A DNA stretch of 60,347 nt from NCBI GenBank assembly GCA_013287475.1, contig JABDDT010000012.1, positions 1-60,347 on the forward strand, in the 5' to 3' direction. Below are positions 25,660 to 35,225 of the stretch, piece by piece. The translations under genes were made by a program, and so were the position numbers. This DNA is from Bacteroidota bacterium (GTDB taxonomy: Bacteria > Bacteroidota > Bacteroidia > Chitinophagales > Chitinophagaceae). Each line of letters opens with the position of its first letter. Positions within the stretch are counted from its first letter, which is position 1. The notes below the pieces were generated by a model. The model saw nothing but the letters and a program-made list of their open reading frames with translations, had not been told where the DNA came from and made no database searches.

Positions 25660-26448
25660 ATGAGAAATCTTTCCAACACAGGCCGCATTTTTTATGGTAT
25701 ATCTTTAATCGGGACAGGAATGCCGGCAATTTATTTTAATGCCTATCCTTATTATTTATTACCTCCCCTGCATTTCCTGACTCCGGGTGCTTCCATACTT
25801 CATTATATCACCGGAGCGATTTTCATTTTTGTTGGCGTATATATTGTTTTTAATAAAAAGATCAGGACGGTTTCTTTCCTGTTTGGATGTTTGCTTCTGC
25901 TGATATTTTGTTTTCTCTATATTCCTTATCAATTTATGGGTAATCCAAATCATTTACAATTGGCGGAATGGGAGAATGCAGAAAAGGAATTGTCTTTAGT
26001 TGCCGGGGCATTAATTATTGCTGCCTGCTTTTCAGATGAAATAGAAAATTCCTTTAACAGGTTTGGAGGAAGGTTCATGACCCTTGGATCCATCCTGTAT
26101 GCCATACCTATCATCAGTTTCAGTATTCTTCATTTTAAGTTTGCAAAAGATGTATCAACGATGGTTCCGACATGGATACCTTACCCTATATTCTGGACTT
26201 ATCTTGCCGGTATAGGTTTACTTGGATCAGGCATTTCAATTATTTTGAAAATCAAAACCCGGTTAATTGTCACCACCTTGGGAATAATAATTTTAATATG
26301 GTTTATCACAATACATGTCCCAGGAGTGATGACTTCTTCATTTGCAGACCTTGAGGATCAAATTACCAGTGCATTTTTAGCTCTTGCCTATAGTGGAATT
26401 GCTTTTGTTATTGCGGGGGCTGGTAAAGCAGATGTTAATAAGGCCTAA
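25660..26448 (+). CDS. DoxX-like eight-helix membrane protein
   Basis: 262 residues with about eight hydrophobic helices arranged as two similar four-helix halves. The first half begins GRIFYGISLIGTGMPAIYF and the second GSILYAIPIISFSILHFKF. Both have the aromatic-rich first helix and PxxWIP or PPLHFL loop seen in DoxX-like proteins. It is a probable internal duplication. The function is unknown; DoxX relatives are linked to redox and quinone chemistry. It is probably in one transcript with yqaE. Confidence 0.7.
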   Translation: MRNLSNTGRIFYGISLIGTGMPAIYFNAYPYYLLPPLHFLTPGASILHYITGAIFIFVGVYIVFNKKIRTVSFLFGCLLLLIFCFLYIPYQFMGNPNHLQLAEWENAEKELSLVAGALIIAACFSDEIENSFNRFGGRFMTLGSILYAIPIISFSILHFKFAKDVSTMVPTWIPYPIFWTYLAGIGLLGSGISIILKIKTRLIVTTLGIIILIWFITIHVPGVMTSSFADLEDQITSAFLALAYSGIAFVIAGAGKADVNKA

Positions 26449-26583
26449 GAAATCTCTTACAATTTGAGGGCTGCAGATAATAGCGTAGATTTCTTATGCT
26501 GCTACTCTTTTTCAATCTGAATTCATTCCAGCCGGTCAGACATGGCAAATGATAAATTTACAGAAGTAGATTTAACAGGAAAG

Positions 26584-28965
26584 TCATTCAGAACGAAGGC
26601 TATTTACAGGGTTCGTAATCGCCGCTTTAATAGCCTGGAAACTTATGGTTGCAATAGCAATGATTATTACCAATATTGAACCAGCTGCGAAAATCGACCA
26701 GCTGAGTGAAATCCTGTAAGGATAATTTTGCAGCCATTTGTTGGCTGCAATCCAGGTTAATGGAATGGATATCAGGAGTGCAATAACCACCAGGATTAAA
26801 AAATCTTTCGATAGAATAGAGATGATTCTTTGAACTGAGGCACCCAGAACTTTTCGGATTCCGATTTCTTTAGTACGCTTTTCAGCTGAAAATACCGATA
26901 ATCCGAAGAGACCAACGCAGGAAACTAAAATGGTTAACAAGGCGCCGAATAACATAATCTGTTTCCACCTTGCTTCTGATTCATAATTTTTTTGGTTTTC
27001 AAGATCCTTAAAAGTGTAACTGTAAGGACTGTTGGGAAATAATGTCCTGAATACTTTTGCAATATGCTGCAGGCTCGCCTGTTTATTATCCGGTTGAATT
27101 TTTATATAGGCAACTCCCATTGAAAAAGGAGGCCAGTCCACAAAGATTTTCGGAGATATTTCAACATTTAAGGGTTCAACATGAAAGTCTTTTACAACAC
27201 CAATAACCACAAATTTTTTAGACCAGAATTCAATTGGCTGTCCTAATGGATTTTTCCAGCCTGCCTTTTTAGCAAAAGATTCATTTACTATCACGGAATG
27301 TCCTGAATCCGAAATTTGATTGGCAGAAAAATTTCGTCCTTTAACAATCGGGACTTTCAATAAGGGCAGGTAAGATTCGTCAATTGTTTCAAACGAAAAT
27401 TCTATATCCTTGTCGCCATTTATTTTTCCTGTGGTACCCGTATACCATCTGTTTTTAGCCGTCATATTAACAATGCCAGGATACTTTAGAAGTTCCTGCC
27501 TGAATAATGCGGCTTCGTTCTGTTTTAAGTCCATTTTCTCCACTAAAACCAGGTTGCTGTCATCATAACCTAATTTTTCCGTGGTTAAAAAGTTGAATTG
27601 TGAGAAGATTGTAATAGTAGCCATGATCAGGAATGAAGCGAAAGAGAACTGAAGAACAACCAATGATTTCTGAAGATAATTTTTCCCTGCGAATTGAAAT
27701 CTGCCATAAAGTGTTTGTGCTGGATTATACTTTGATAACACCAGCGCGGGATACAGACCTGCCAGAAATCCGGTTATCAGGAACAGAGCGATATAGCTGA
27801 TGATCAATTTATAATCCAGCAAATAGGAAAGCTCCAGCGCTTTATTTGAGAGTTCACTGAATATTGGCAATAACCCCTTGGCTAGTATGAGTGCAAATCC
27901 AAAAGCTATAAAACATAAAAGAAATGATTCGCCCATAAACTGTACTATGAGTTGCTTTCTATGTCCTCCCGAAATTTTCCGAATACCTATTTCCTTTGCA
28001 CGGTTTAATGAACGTGCCACTGTAAGGTTGATGAAATTGATGCAGGCAATCAGCAAAATAAGTAATGCAATGCCGGAAAGGATATAAGAATAAACAGGAT
28101 TGCTCACATCTGAAAGCTGATTTGGAATTTCTTTATTTAAATGTATATCGGTAAGCGGCTGTAGTATATATGTAATATCTGATAAAGGATTATTCTGATT
28201 CTTCTTAATCATATCTGCTGCATCAGCCTCATAGGTTTTTTGCATCTTAGACTCTACAGATTTTATATTTGCATCAGGAGATAGCATTATAAATGTGCCC
28301 AGGAAGAAACTGGACCAATTATCGGTTTTTGACTCCTCTTCAGCAGAAACCCTGATAGGCAATAAAACTTCAAATTTTATTGACGAATTCTGAGGACATG
28401 TTTTTGAAATTCCTGTTACAGTATAAGGTTGAAATTCCTCGTTATTCTTAATGAGAATCGTCTTACCCAGAACATCTGTGCTGCCAAATTGCTTTTTTGC
28501 CATTTGTTCCGAAAGAACAATTGAATGGGGGTTAAGCAAAGCCGTTTTCGGATTGCCTCTTAACAATGGGAAAGAAAACATGGAAAAGAAATTCGAATCA
28601 ACATATGTTACTCCCTGGGATATTATATTCGTACCACTCTTCATGTCAACATGATAACCCTGATAACGTACAAAGCCCTGAATTTCAGGAATAGCTGCTT
28701 TGAACTTCGGGCCCTGCAGATAACCAGAAACACTCATGAAGTTCACGAAGTTATTTGGACCACGACTAAAATGACCCTTCACTGCTACCAAATAAATTTG
28801 CTTTGCGTTTTTATGAAAACGATCATAACTAACCTCGTCTTTCACATATAGGATGATGAGCATGGCACATGCCAGTCCTATGCTCAACCCGGTAATATTG
28901 ATAAAAGAATATACTTTGCTATGGAGAAGATTTCTGATCGCCGTTTTGAAATAGCTTTTAAACAT
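26584..28965 (-). CDS. FtsX/MacB-type permease 4
   Basis: 793 residues, MFKSYFKTAIRNLLHSKVY at the start, and two periplasmic core plus FtsX modules. Loops INFINLTVARSLNRAKEIGI and KEIGIRKVLGASVQRIISIL are present, and the end reads NPVNSLRSE. It is slightly AT-richer than its paralogues. A good sigma-54-type element lies at 29007-29022. No cognate ATPase is adjacent. Confidence 0.92.
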   Translation of the reverse strand: MFKSYFKTAIRNLLHSKVYSFINITGLSIGLACAMLIILYVKDEVSYDRFHKNAKQIYLVAVKGHFSRGPNNFVNFMSVSGYLQGPKFKAAIPEIQGFVRYQGYHVDMKSGTNIISQGVTYVDSNFFSMFSFPLLRGNPKTALLNPHSIVLSEQMAKKQFGSTDVLGKTILIKNNEEFQPYTVTGISKTCPQNSSIKFEVLLPIRVSAEEESKTDNWSSFFLGTFIMLSPDANIKSVESKMQKTYEADAADMIKKNQNNPLSDITYILQPLTDIHLNKEIPNQLSDVSNPVYSYILSGIALLILLIACINFINLTVARSLNRAKEIGIRKISGGHRKQLIVQFMGESFLLCFIAFGFALILAKGLLPIFSELSNKALELSYLLDYKLIISYIALFLITGFLAGLYPALVLSKYNPAQTLYGRFQFAGKNYLQKSLVVLQFSFASFLIMATITIFSQFNFLTTEKLGYDDSNLVLVEKMDLKQNEAALFRQELLKYPGIVNMTAKNRWYTGTTGKINGDKDIEFSFETIDESYLPLLKVPIVKGRNFSANQISDSGHSVIVNESFAKKAGWKNPLGQPIEFWSKKFVVIGVVKDFHVEPLNVEISPKIFVDWPPFSMGVAYIKIQPDNKQASLQHIAKVFRTLFPNSPYSYTFKDLENQKNYESEARWKQIMLFGALLTILVSCVGLFGLSVFSAEKRTKEIGIRKVLGASVQRIISILSKDFLILVVIALLISIPLTWIAANKWLQNYPYRISLSWSIFAAGSILVIIIAIATISFQAIKAAITNPVNSLRSE

Positions 28966-29006
28966 GATTCACATTCAATTTGAAAGGTGGAAGTTCCGGC
29001 ATGTAT

Positions 29007-29022
29007 TGCTAAGCAAATGCCA
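29007..29022 (-). promoter_or_regulatory. Sigma-54-type -24/-12 promoter before permease 4
   Basis: Minus strand TGGCATTTGCTTAGCA: TGGCA, 7 bases, then a GC-containing -12 (AGCA). Exact GG-to-GC spacing. The site is about 42 bases upstream of the permease start and is preceded by ATTC as at the permease 5 and AsmA sites. Confidence 0.7.
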
Positions 29023-29157
29023 GAATTCTAAAGGATTATTAATCAGCCATATAAATCAAATCCTTTCGTTTCGGACGAGCGGTTTTGATACTCAATATGT
29101 TCGCTTGTGATACAGGAAGAAAGTGCGAATGATGTACATTTATTATAATAATGCTTC

Positions 29158-29283
29158 ATGAAACCAAGTTCGAAATACAATTTTGGTATCTTCTTCATCT
29201 CTTTCTCAACGCTGTTATTTGAGCTTTCTCTTACCCGTGTTTTTTCTGTAACACTGTGGTATGATTTCAGGAAACATACTTAA
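29158..29283 (+). pseudogene. N-terminal relic of a spermidine synthase-like membrane protein
   Basis: A 41-codon frame with ATG. IFFISFSTLLFELSLTRVFS followed by VTLWYDF matches the first helix of large membrane proteins annotated as spermidine synthase-like, where the segment normally continues WYHFAFL. Here it breaks off after WYDF into RKHT and a stop. The rest of the gene (several hundred codons) is absent and an SDR gene starts 10 bases later. Confidence 0.55.
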
Positions 29284-29293
29284 AGAATAAGTT

Positions 29294-30016
29294 ATGAAAT
29301 TATCAGGAAACAAAATTTTGATTACCGGCGGGGGAACTGGTATCGGTCTCGGACTCACCGAAAGATTTATTAAGGAAAACAATACGGTTATCATTTGTGG
29401 AAGACGTGAGTCGGCATTAAAAGAAGCTTCAGATAAATTTCCTTCCCTAATTAAAAAAAAATGCGATTTATCAGTCGAAGCAGACCGTATTGGCCTGTAT
29501 AATTGGATTTCGGAAAACCATGGTGATTTGAATGTTCTTGTAAATAATGCAGGCATTCAAAATTGGATGAGCATTTCAGACAATGAATTTTACCAAAAAG
29601 CAAATGAAGAAATTAATATTAATATTTTAGCACCCATTCATTTAATGAAGCTGTTTATGAATTTAAAATCATTAAACACTATAATTAACGTTACATCAGG
29701 GTTGGCATTTGTTCCATTTTCAAAAGTTCCCGTTTATTGTGCTACAAAAGCATTTCTGCGTTCATTCACACTTTCTTTACGACATAGCCTGAAATCAACC
29801 GATATAGAAGTCATAGAAATGATACCACCTGCTTTGAATACAGATCTTGGTGGCAAGGGTATACACGATGCACATCCACCAGTCGGCGATTTTGTGGAAT
29901 CCGTATTCCGGCAAATGAAAGAAGGAAAAACAGAACTCACTTTCGGAATGAGTGAAGGAAGGGCAAATGCAAATAATGAATCTATCGCTGAATTTTTTAA
30001 TAGAATGAATCCTTAA
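29294..30016 (+). CDS. SDR family oxidoreductase
   Basis: 240-residue classical short-chain dehydrogenase. Cofactor motif TGGGTGIGLGL, NNAG (within VNNAGIQNW), and catalytic Ser, Tyr and Lys in VTSGLAFVPF and VYCATKAF. The pattern is near DltE-like SDRs. The substrate is unknown. It follows a truncated gene relic and is convergent with the aldo/keto reductase gene. Confidence 0.88.
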   Translation: MKLSGNKILITGGGTGIGLGLTERFIKENNTVIICGRRESALKEASDKFPSLIKKKCDLSVEADRIGLYNWISENHGDLNVLVNNAGIQNWMSISDNEFYQKANEEININILAPIHLMKLFMNLKSLNTIINVTSGLAFVPFSKVPVYCATKAFLRSFTLSLRHSLKSTDIEVIEMIPPALNTDLGGKGIHDAHPPVGDFVESVFRQMKEGKTELTFGMSEGRANANNESIAEFFNRMNP

Positions 30017-30041
30017 TGTTGCCTGGCAGTGGGTATGGCAA

Positions 30042-31061
30042 TTATATTTTCCTGTCCCCGCCTGTGCGTTCCAGCATCCAGCCAGGATATTCTGCAGGCA
30101 GCCTGCTGATCTTATCCAGCTTTTCCAATTCATCAGAACTAAATTTCAGGTCGACAGATTTTAAATTGTCTTCCAACTGTTCCATTTTATTGGCGCCGAT
30201 GATTACTGTTGTCACAGCCGGCTGATGAAGCAACCAAGCTAGTGCGAGTCCTGCAACAGTCGTATTTTTCGCTGTCGCCATGCGTTGTAATTCATCAATG
30301 ATATCAAAAGCGCGTTCCCTGTTTACCGGAGGAAAATCGAAATTGACACGCCGGCCCTCAGCATCTTTTTCTTTGTTGCGATTATACTTTCCACTTAGCA
30401 ACCCTCCGGCCAGGGGCGACCATACCATGAGTCCGACATGCTGATCTTTGAGCAGGGGCAGGAGTTCTCTTTCCAGGTCACGACCGGCGATCGTATAATA
30501 TGCCTGAAGCGATACAAACTTTGCGATACGATGATATTCACTGATTGATAAAGCTTTCATAAGTTGCCAGGCGGATAAATTGCTGGCACCAATATATCGC
30601 ACTTTTCCAGAATGGATGAGATCGTCCATAGCGGAAAGTGTTTCTTCGAAAGGGGTTAATGGGTCATAACTATGGATCTGGTACAAATCGATATAATCTA
30701 CCTGAAGCCGGCGAAGACTTGCTTCTGCCTGCCAAATTATATGTTTTCTGGTCAGTCCACTATCGTTGGGGCCATCCCCCATCTTTCCACGCACTTTCGT
30801 GGCGAGTACGAGTTCTTCGCGATGCAGACCGAGATTGCGAATGGATTTCCCCGTTAGCTCTTCACTCAATCCTTCTGAATAAACGTTGGCCGTATCGATG
30901 AAATTAATACCATCGTCGATGGCACGTTTCATCAGGGCGTCAATAGGTTCCTGTCCCAGGGTGCCTATCGGTTTGAAATAACCCTTTCCACCAAATGTCA
31001 TGGTGCCCATGCAGAGTTCTGAAACTTTGAGTCCCGTTTTTCCCAGCAGGTTATATTTCAT
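30042..31061 (-). CDS. Aldo/keto reductase
   Basis: 339 residues from the ATG at 31061 (MKYNLLGKTGLKVSELCMG). An upstream in-frame start at 31085 would overlap the preceding gene. AKR barrel with the tetrad Asp/Tyr in FIDTANVYSEGLSEE, Lys in LATKVRG and His in YQIHSYDP. SNLSAWQLM and VVIGANKMEQLEDNL are also present, as in YajO/YhdN-like NADPH reductases. It is probably in one transcript with the DsbA-like gene 14 bases upstream. Confidence 0.9.
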   Translation of the reverse strand: MKYNLLGKTGLKVSELCMGTMTFGGKGYFKPIGTLGQEPIDALMKRAIDDGINFIDTANVYSEGLSEELTGKSIRNLGLHREELVLATKVRGKMGDGPNDSGLTRKHIIWQAEASLRRLQVDYIDLYQIHSYDPLTPFEETLSAMDDLIHSGKVRYIGASNLSAWQLMKALSISEYHRIAKFVSLQAYYTIAGRDLERELLPLLKDQHVGLMVWSPLAGGLLSGKYNRNKEKDAEGRRVNFDFPPVNRERAFDIIDELQRMATAKNTTVAGLALAWLLHQPAVTTVIIGANKMEQLEDNLKSVDLKFSSDELEKLDKISRLPAEYPGWMLERTGGDRKI

Positions 31062-31075
31062 AATAGTATTATTTT

Positions 31076-31819
31076 TTATAAGCAATCTTCACCCGGCTTA
31101 CATACTGCGCCTTCTTCCACAATAAGAGGTTTATCTTTTTTCCATTCTCCAAAGGATTGATTCAAAGCCTGAAGAAAATGTTCGGGTGGTTGGGCGCCGG
31201 AAACTGCATACTTACGGTCGAATACAAAAAAGGGAACACCCTGTATGCCGATGTCAGATGCTTCCTGAATATCCTGCTCCACTTTTTCAGCATACATATC
31301 ACTGAGCAGCGCTTCTTTGATATCCTCTTCATTAAGCCCTATTTCTTTTCCGATCGATATAAGTGTTTCATGATCTCCAAAGTCTTTGCCTTCGGTGAAA
31401 TAGGCCCGAAATAATCTTTCCTCAGCGGCATCGCCCAAACCTTTTTCTTTGGCCAGCTGGATCAACCTGTGGGCATCAAAAGAATTGGCCACGATTGCTT
31501 TATCAAAACGATAATCCAGTCCGGCATCCTTCGCCATTTGGATTACGCGCTCGTGCATTTTGGCGGACTGCTCATAGCTGATACGTTTTTTATCGGCCAG
31601 GTATTGATATACATTTTCTTTCACCGCACTGCTTTTAGGAATCGTCGGATCGAGCTGGAAACTGTGCCATTCAATTTCTACATTGTCTTTCTCCTCAAAC
31701 CCGCTGAGTGCCGACTCATAATTCCGCTTGCCAATATAACAGAAGGGACACATAATATCGCTCCATACTTCCACTTTCATTTTGGGATGATCAAGGGTCA
31801 CTGGTTTCAAAGTATTCAT
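31076..31819 (-). CDS. DsbA family oxidoreductase (FrnE-like)
   Basis: 247 residues, cytoplasmic (no signal peptide). Thioredoxin-fold active site CPFC (24-27) in VWSDIMCPFCYIG, a long helical insertion, the cis-Pro motif GIQGVPFFVFDRKYAVSGAQ, and a C-terminal CKPGEDC pair that could bind metal or resolve disulfides. This is the FrnE/polyketide-type DsbA pattern, acting as disulfide isomerase or in oxidative stress. It is co-oriented with the aldo/keto reductase. Confidence 0.9.
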   Translation of the reverse strand: MNTLKPVTLDHPKMKVEVWSDIMCPFCYIGKRNYESALSGFEEKDNVEIEWHSFQLDPTIPKSSAVKENVYQYLADKKRISYEQSAKMHERVIQMAKDAGLDYRFDKAIVANSFDAHRLIQLAKEKGLGDAAEERLFRAYFTEGKDFGDHETLISIGKEIGLNEEDIKEALLSDMYAEKVEQDIQEASDIGIQGVPFFVFDRKYAVSGAQPPEHFLQALNQSFGEWKKDKPLIVEEGAVCKPGEDCL

Positions 31820-31913
31820 ACAATTGAGGTTTTTGTAAAGAAGCTGTGTTCACGGAAAGGGGTGTAGATATTACAAGGGAAATAAAAAAAGGTTGAGTAT
31901 TTTAGAAGTTAGG

Positions 31914-33044
31914 TCATTTCTTCATCAAATACTTTTTTGTCAACCATGCCCGCACAGGTTCGTCATATAACTTAAGGCAGCCATATGCTATGATTATACT
32001 TACTATCACTAACAGGAATCCTACCAGCAGCCCCTGGGCGCCAAGCGGTATCTTGTTATTAACCACCCAGGCAGTGAATAAATAAATAAGCGGATAATGT
32101 GTGATATAGAGCGGGTAAGAAATATCACCAAAAAATTTACATATCCTGGTGGATTTAATACTATGCAGCGTTCCCCCAGCACCCATTGATACAATCAGCG
32201 GGAAAATAATAATCACAGAGAAGGCATCATAAATACCATTCATCCAAACATGATGCTCATCTCCAATACGGGGGATGCTAAAAGAAATAATAATAAGAAC
32301 ACTGCACCACCAAAACGCATTTTTAATATGGATGAGTTTGCCAACACGGGAAAGCAGAACGCCGGCGAAAAAAGGATAAAGAACTCTGGTAAACCCGACA
32401 AAAAGTTGTTCTTCATTCAGTGACCATCCGCCAATCAGATCTCCCTGAGTCCCGGTGACTAAATAAGCGATCATCATACAAGCAGCAAGAGATACAAAAA
32501 TTGACAGGAGCAGTTTTGAGAACCGGCGCACAATAACGGCGTAAAGGATATTAGCGATATATTCAAAAAATAAAGACCATGCCGGCCCATTGAGGGGGTG
32601 CATCTCCTGCCAGCCCCTTATATCCATTGAAATGGGAACTGGAATCAGTGTGCTGCCTATGAGCATTAACAACAGCATTTCCCATATAGTTGTTCCGGCA
32701 ATGAATGGGAATGCGGGACTGACCTGAAAGTAAAAAAAGGCTGCGCCTATGATAGAACCCATTACAACCATCGGCTGAAGTCGTATCAGGCGGCGTTTGT
32801 AAAAATCCCACTGAGTTAATTTGCCCCAGCGATCGTCATAGGCATAAGCCACCACAAAGCCCGACAACAAAAAGAAAAAATCAACGGCCAGGTATCCGTG
32901 ATTGATAATCTGGATAAAGCGGTTGCCACCTGTAAAGGTTTCTAATACATGGAAAATAATCACCAGCACAGAAGCCACGCCGCGTAAACCATCCAGAATC
33001 TGGTAATGACTTTTAGGAGCAAGATAACCTGTGGATTTATTCAT
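31914..33044 (-). CDS. Acyltransferase family 3 membrane protein
   Basis: 376 residues from the ATG at 33044, 13 bases after the preceding gene's stop. About ten membrane helices. The family signature is ILDGLRGVASVLVIIFHVLE, with the essential His after helix 1, followed by DFFFLLSGFVVAYAY and the Arg-rich FYKRRLIRLQP. Such proteins transfer acyl groups (often acetyl or succinyl) from the cytoplasm to surface glycans. It is probably co-transcribed with the lipoprotein gene upstream. Confidence 0.88.
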   Translation of the reverse strand: MNKSTGYLAPKSHYQILDGLRGVASVLVIIFHVLETFTGGNRFIQIINHGYLAVDFFFLLSGFVVAYAYDDRWGKLTQWDFYKRRLIRLQPMVVMGSIIGAAFFYFQVSPAFPFIAGTTIWEMLLLMLIGSTLIPVPISMDIRGWQEMHPLNGPAWSLFFEYIANILYAVIVRRFSKLLLSIFVSLAACMMIAYLVTGTQGDLIGGWSLNEEQLFVGFTRVLYPFFAGVLLSRVGKLIHIKNAFWWCSVLIIISFSIPRIGDEHHVWMNGIYDAFSVIIIFPLIVSMGAGGTLHSIKSTRICKFFGDISYPLYITHYPLIYLFTAWVVNNKIPLGAQGLLVGFLLVIVSIIIAYGCLKLYDEPVRAWLTKKYLMKK

Positions 33045-33057
33045 AATTGATCTGTAA

Positions 33058-34071
33058 CTAATAGGTCGCCGTTCGCATGTTTCCCCGGTCAACGAATCCA
33101 TAATATTTGATCGGATTGTTGCCATCGGGCATTTCATTGAAAACCTGGTATAAGGTTATTCTTTTATAGATTCCGACCCCGGTAAAAATCTTCCTCACTT
33201 CTATCTGGACCTTTTTATTCTCTTTCTCCAGCGCAATGCTGTCGTTCATGTTGATTGATGATAAATATCTGAATGTATTGTAATACCCTCCTTCTTTCAG
33301 CTGAGGATAGACACTAAATACTTTCGGTTTGCTGGGAATATTATCGAGTGTTAACGGCAAATTGTACTTTGACAATGTTTCTTTCATCACTTTATCATAA
33401 AATGCCTTCACCTCCTCCTCCTTTTTATACTTGAAGATTTCCTTTGCGGGTTTGAGACATTGATTTGCTATTAACAAATTATCTGCCGCATCAATAAAAT
33501 ATCCCTTTTCATAATTCAATTTAGCCAGCCTGTAATAATCCATTGCATTTTTATAGTAATATCTGTATTGCCCGACCTGTAAGATATTAATCTCCCAATT
33601 CCCATCATAATTTCCATATACCACCGTAACGAGTACTTCTCCTGTCGGATCATTCACCAGGAGTAAGGAAGCGTAGGTTTCCCTGTTCAAGGCATTATAA
33701 GTTAATGTATAATCATCATCCGTTTTCGAATTTGCCTTTAAAGAAACTGAAATACCAGAAACAAGGTTATGCACATTGTATTCATCCAGGATGGAAAACT
33801 GATCTGATGTGAAAAGAGGACTTATCCTGCTGATGAGTGAATCGATTTTGTTTCCTGCGATTTTTTTTAATGTGTCTGACAAGATTGATTTTACAGCAAC
33901 AACATCGTTAAACTTAATGCTGTTGATCAGTTTCCGGTTCAGAATATCAATTTCCGTTCTTTTATCCCGGCTAATATTATGGTTTTTCCAGGTGCCGAAT
34001 ACAGAACCGTTGAATCCGCAACCTTCCAATAATACAATAAGGATTATACAGGCAACTATAGATCGGATCAT
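33058..34071 (-). CDS. Hypothetical lipoprotein
   Basis: 337 residues with a lipoprotein signal (IVACIILIVLLEGCG, Cys18). The mature part is Lys/Asp/Tyr-rich. The N-terminal half resembles DUF3887-like folds (KLINSIKFNDVVAVKSILSD, then a beta-rich LLVNDPTGEVLVTVVYGNYD). A helical AKLNYEKGYFIDAADNLLIA stretch resembles a TPR hairpin, and the C-terminus ends in beta strands. No exact family is recognised. It stands upstream of the acyltransferase in the same orientation. Confidence 0.6.
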   Translation of the reverse strand: MIRSIVACIILIVLLEGCGFNGSVFGTWKNHNISRDKRTEIDILNRKLINSIKFNDVVAVKSILSDTLKKIAGNKIDSLISRISPLFTSDQFSILDEYNVHNLVSGISVSLKANSKTDDDYTLTYNALNRETYASLLLVNDPTGEVLVTVVYGNYDGNWEINILQVGQYRYYYKNAMDYYRLAKLNYEKGYFIDAADNLLIANQCLKPAKEIFKYKKEEEVKAFYDKVMKETLSKYNLPLTLDNIPSKPKVFSVYPQLKEGGYYNTFRYLSSINMNDSIALEKENKKVQIEVRKIFTGVGIYKRITLYQVFNEMPDGNNPIKYYGFVDRGNMRTATY

Positions 34072-34432
34072 CAGCTGGTCATTTTGGTTTAAGGGATATT
34101 CAGTTCAGTTAGCTTCTGTCAGTATTAAAACTAATAATAATTCTGAGTTTATCACTATTCGCGAGCTGTTCGTTTTCAAAATATACAGGCTAAGTATTAA
34201 CCCTTAGTTTTTTCATCATATTGTTGAATCAGATGTAGTGTATGCGTTCATGACTCTTGCCAGTCCAAATGACCGGGTTCTTTGTATTGATTCCGATTTT
34301 ATTAAAAGATAGGGATCCTGAGAAATCAATTAATAAAAAGTTAAACCGGTATAATATGGGGTAATCAAGTTTTGGGTAATGACGCACTAAGTGCGCCTTA
34401 TAACATACATTTGAGAACTGGCTGCCACATGT
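34072..34432. other. Gene-free stretch, 361 bases
   Basis: AT-rich spacer between divergent genes. A minus-strand frame closing with a TGA at 34229-34231 reads NPVIWTGKSHERIHYI at its end and could be a decayed C-terminus, but it has no recognised family. No convincing promoter, RNA or repeat was seen apart from a short GCGCAC-type palindrome (GCACTAAGTGC) near 34384. Confidence 0.4.
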
Positions 34433-35161
34433 ATGAAACAGTATGAATTAATAATACTCTTTGTTTTTTTGATGTTAGTATTATTAACAGCATGCAGAAA
34501 GGATGTTGCCAAAGGACAGATAATTCAGGCGAATGGATTTGTTATAGACTCGGTTAAAAATAAAAGGTTGTCTGATGTTACCATTTACCTCTATGGTGCA
34601 CATTCAAATTTCTATGGAGTTTATTATGATTTCGGACCTCTAGATTCGGCAATTTCAGACATCGATGGAAACTTTTAACTAAATTATTCTGCAGAAGGAC
34701 AAAGTATTGACTATGCATTAGCCGTTGGCAATGTGGTTTATGGCGGCTATACAAGTCAAAATAATTATGTTGTCGATGTTGTCCATCCTTTATATCCTTT
34801 TAATTATTCACACCTGTTAAGAAATGTTGCATTAAGGGCAAGGGAATTAAATTACGCGCGCATAAATTTAAAAGTTCTTTCAAATCCTTACGACACATTA
34901 TATCTTGACATCAGTACATATTACGGTGAACTTTATCTCCGAAATTTATTTATAGGTACAAGTATTGATACTTCGATCTTGACACGTTATCTTCCTGACG
35001 CTCTAAATACTTTTGATTACCATATAAGCTCGACATATTTACTCGATTCGGGCTGGTATAGAAGAACGATGACAGATTCATTAGTAACAAAAATGGATGA
35101 TACAATAACTATTTCCAAAACTTTTAACTCTGCTTATGACATTCCCCTTGCTCCTTATTAA
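34433..35161 (+). pseudogene. Lipoprotein gene interrupted by an in-frame TAA
   Basis: Two open segments lie in the same frame and are separated only by TAA at 34676-34678. The first (81 codons) has lipoprotein signal LVLLTACRKD and a carboxypeptidase-regulatory-like start (GFVIDSVKNKRLSDVTIYLY). It stops in ISDIDGNF, exactly where such domains continue with a beta strand. After the stop the frame goes on LNYSAEGQSIDYAL through to 35161. Restored length would be 242 residues. One substitution (for example AAA to TAA) explains it. The second part has no good start of its own close to the stop; the ORF's ATG-like start is at 34733. Confidence 0.7.
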
Positions 35162-35225
35162 AACCCGGGTGCCAGGTTGAATATTGCAATTGTGACATTT
35201 TATCTGACTGCAATCAAAATAAGAA

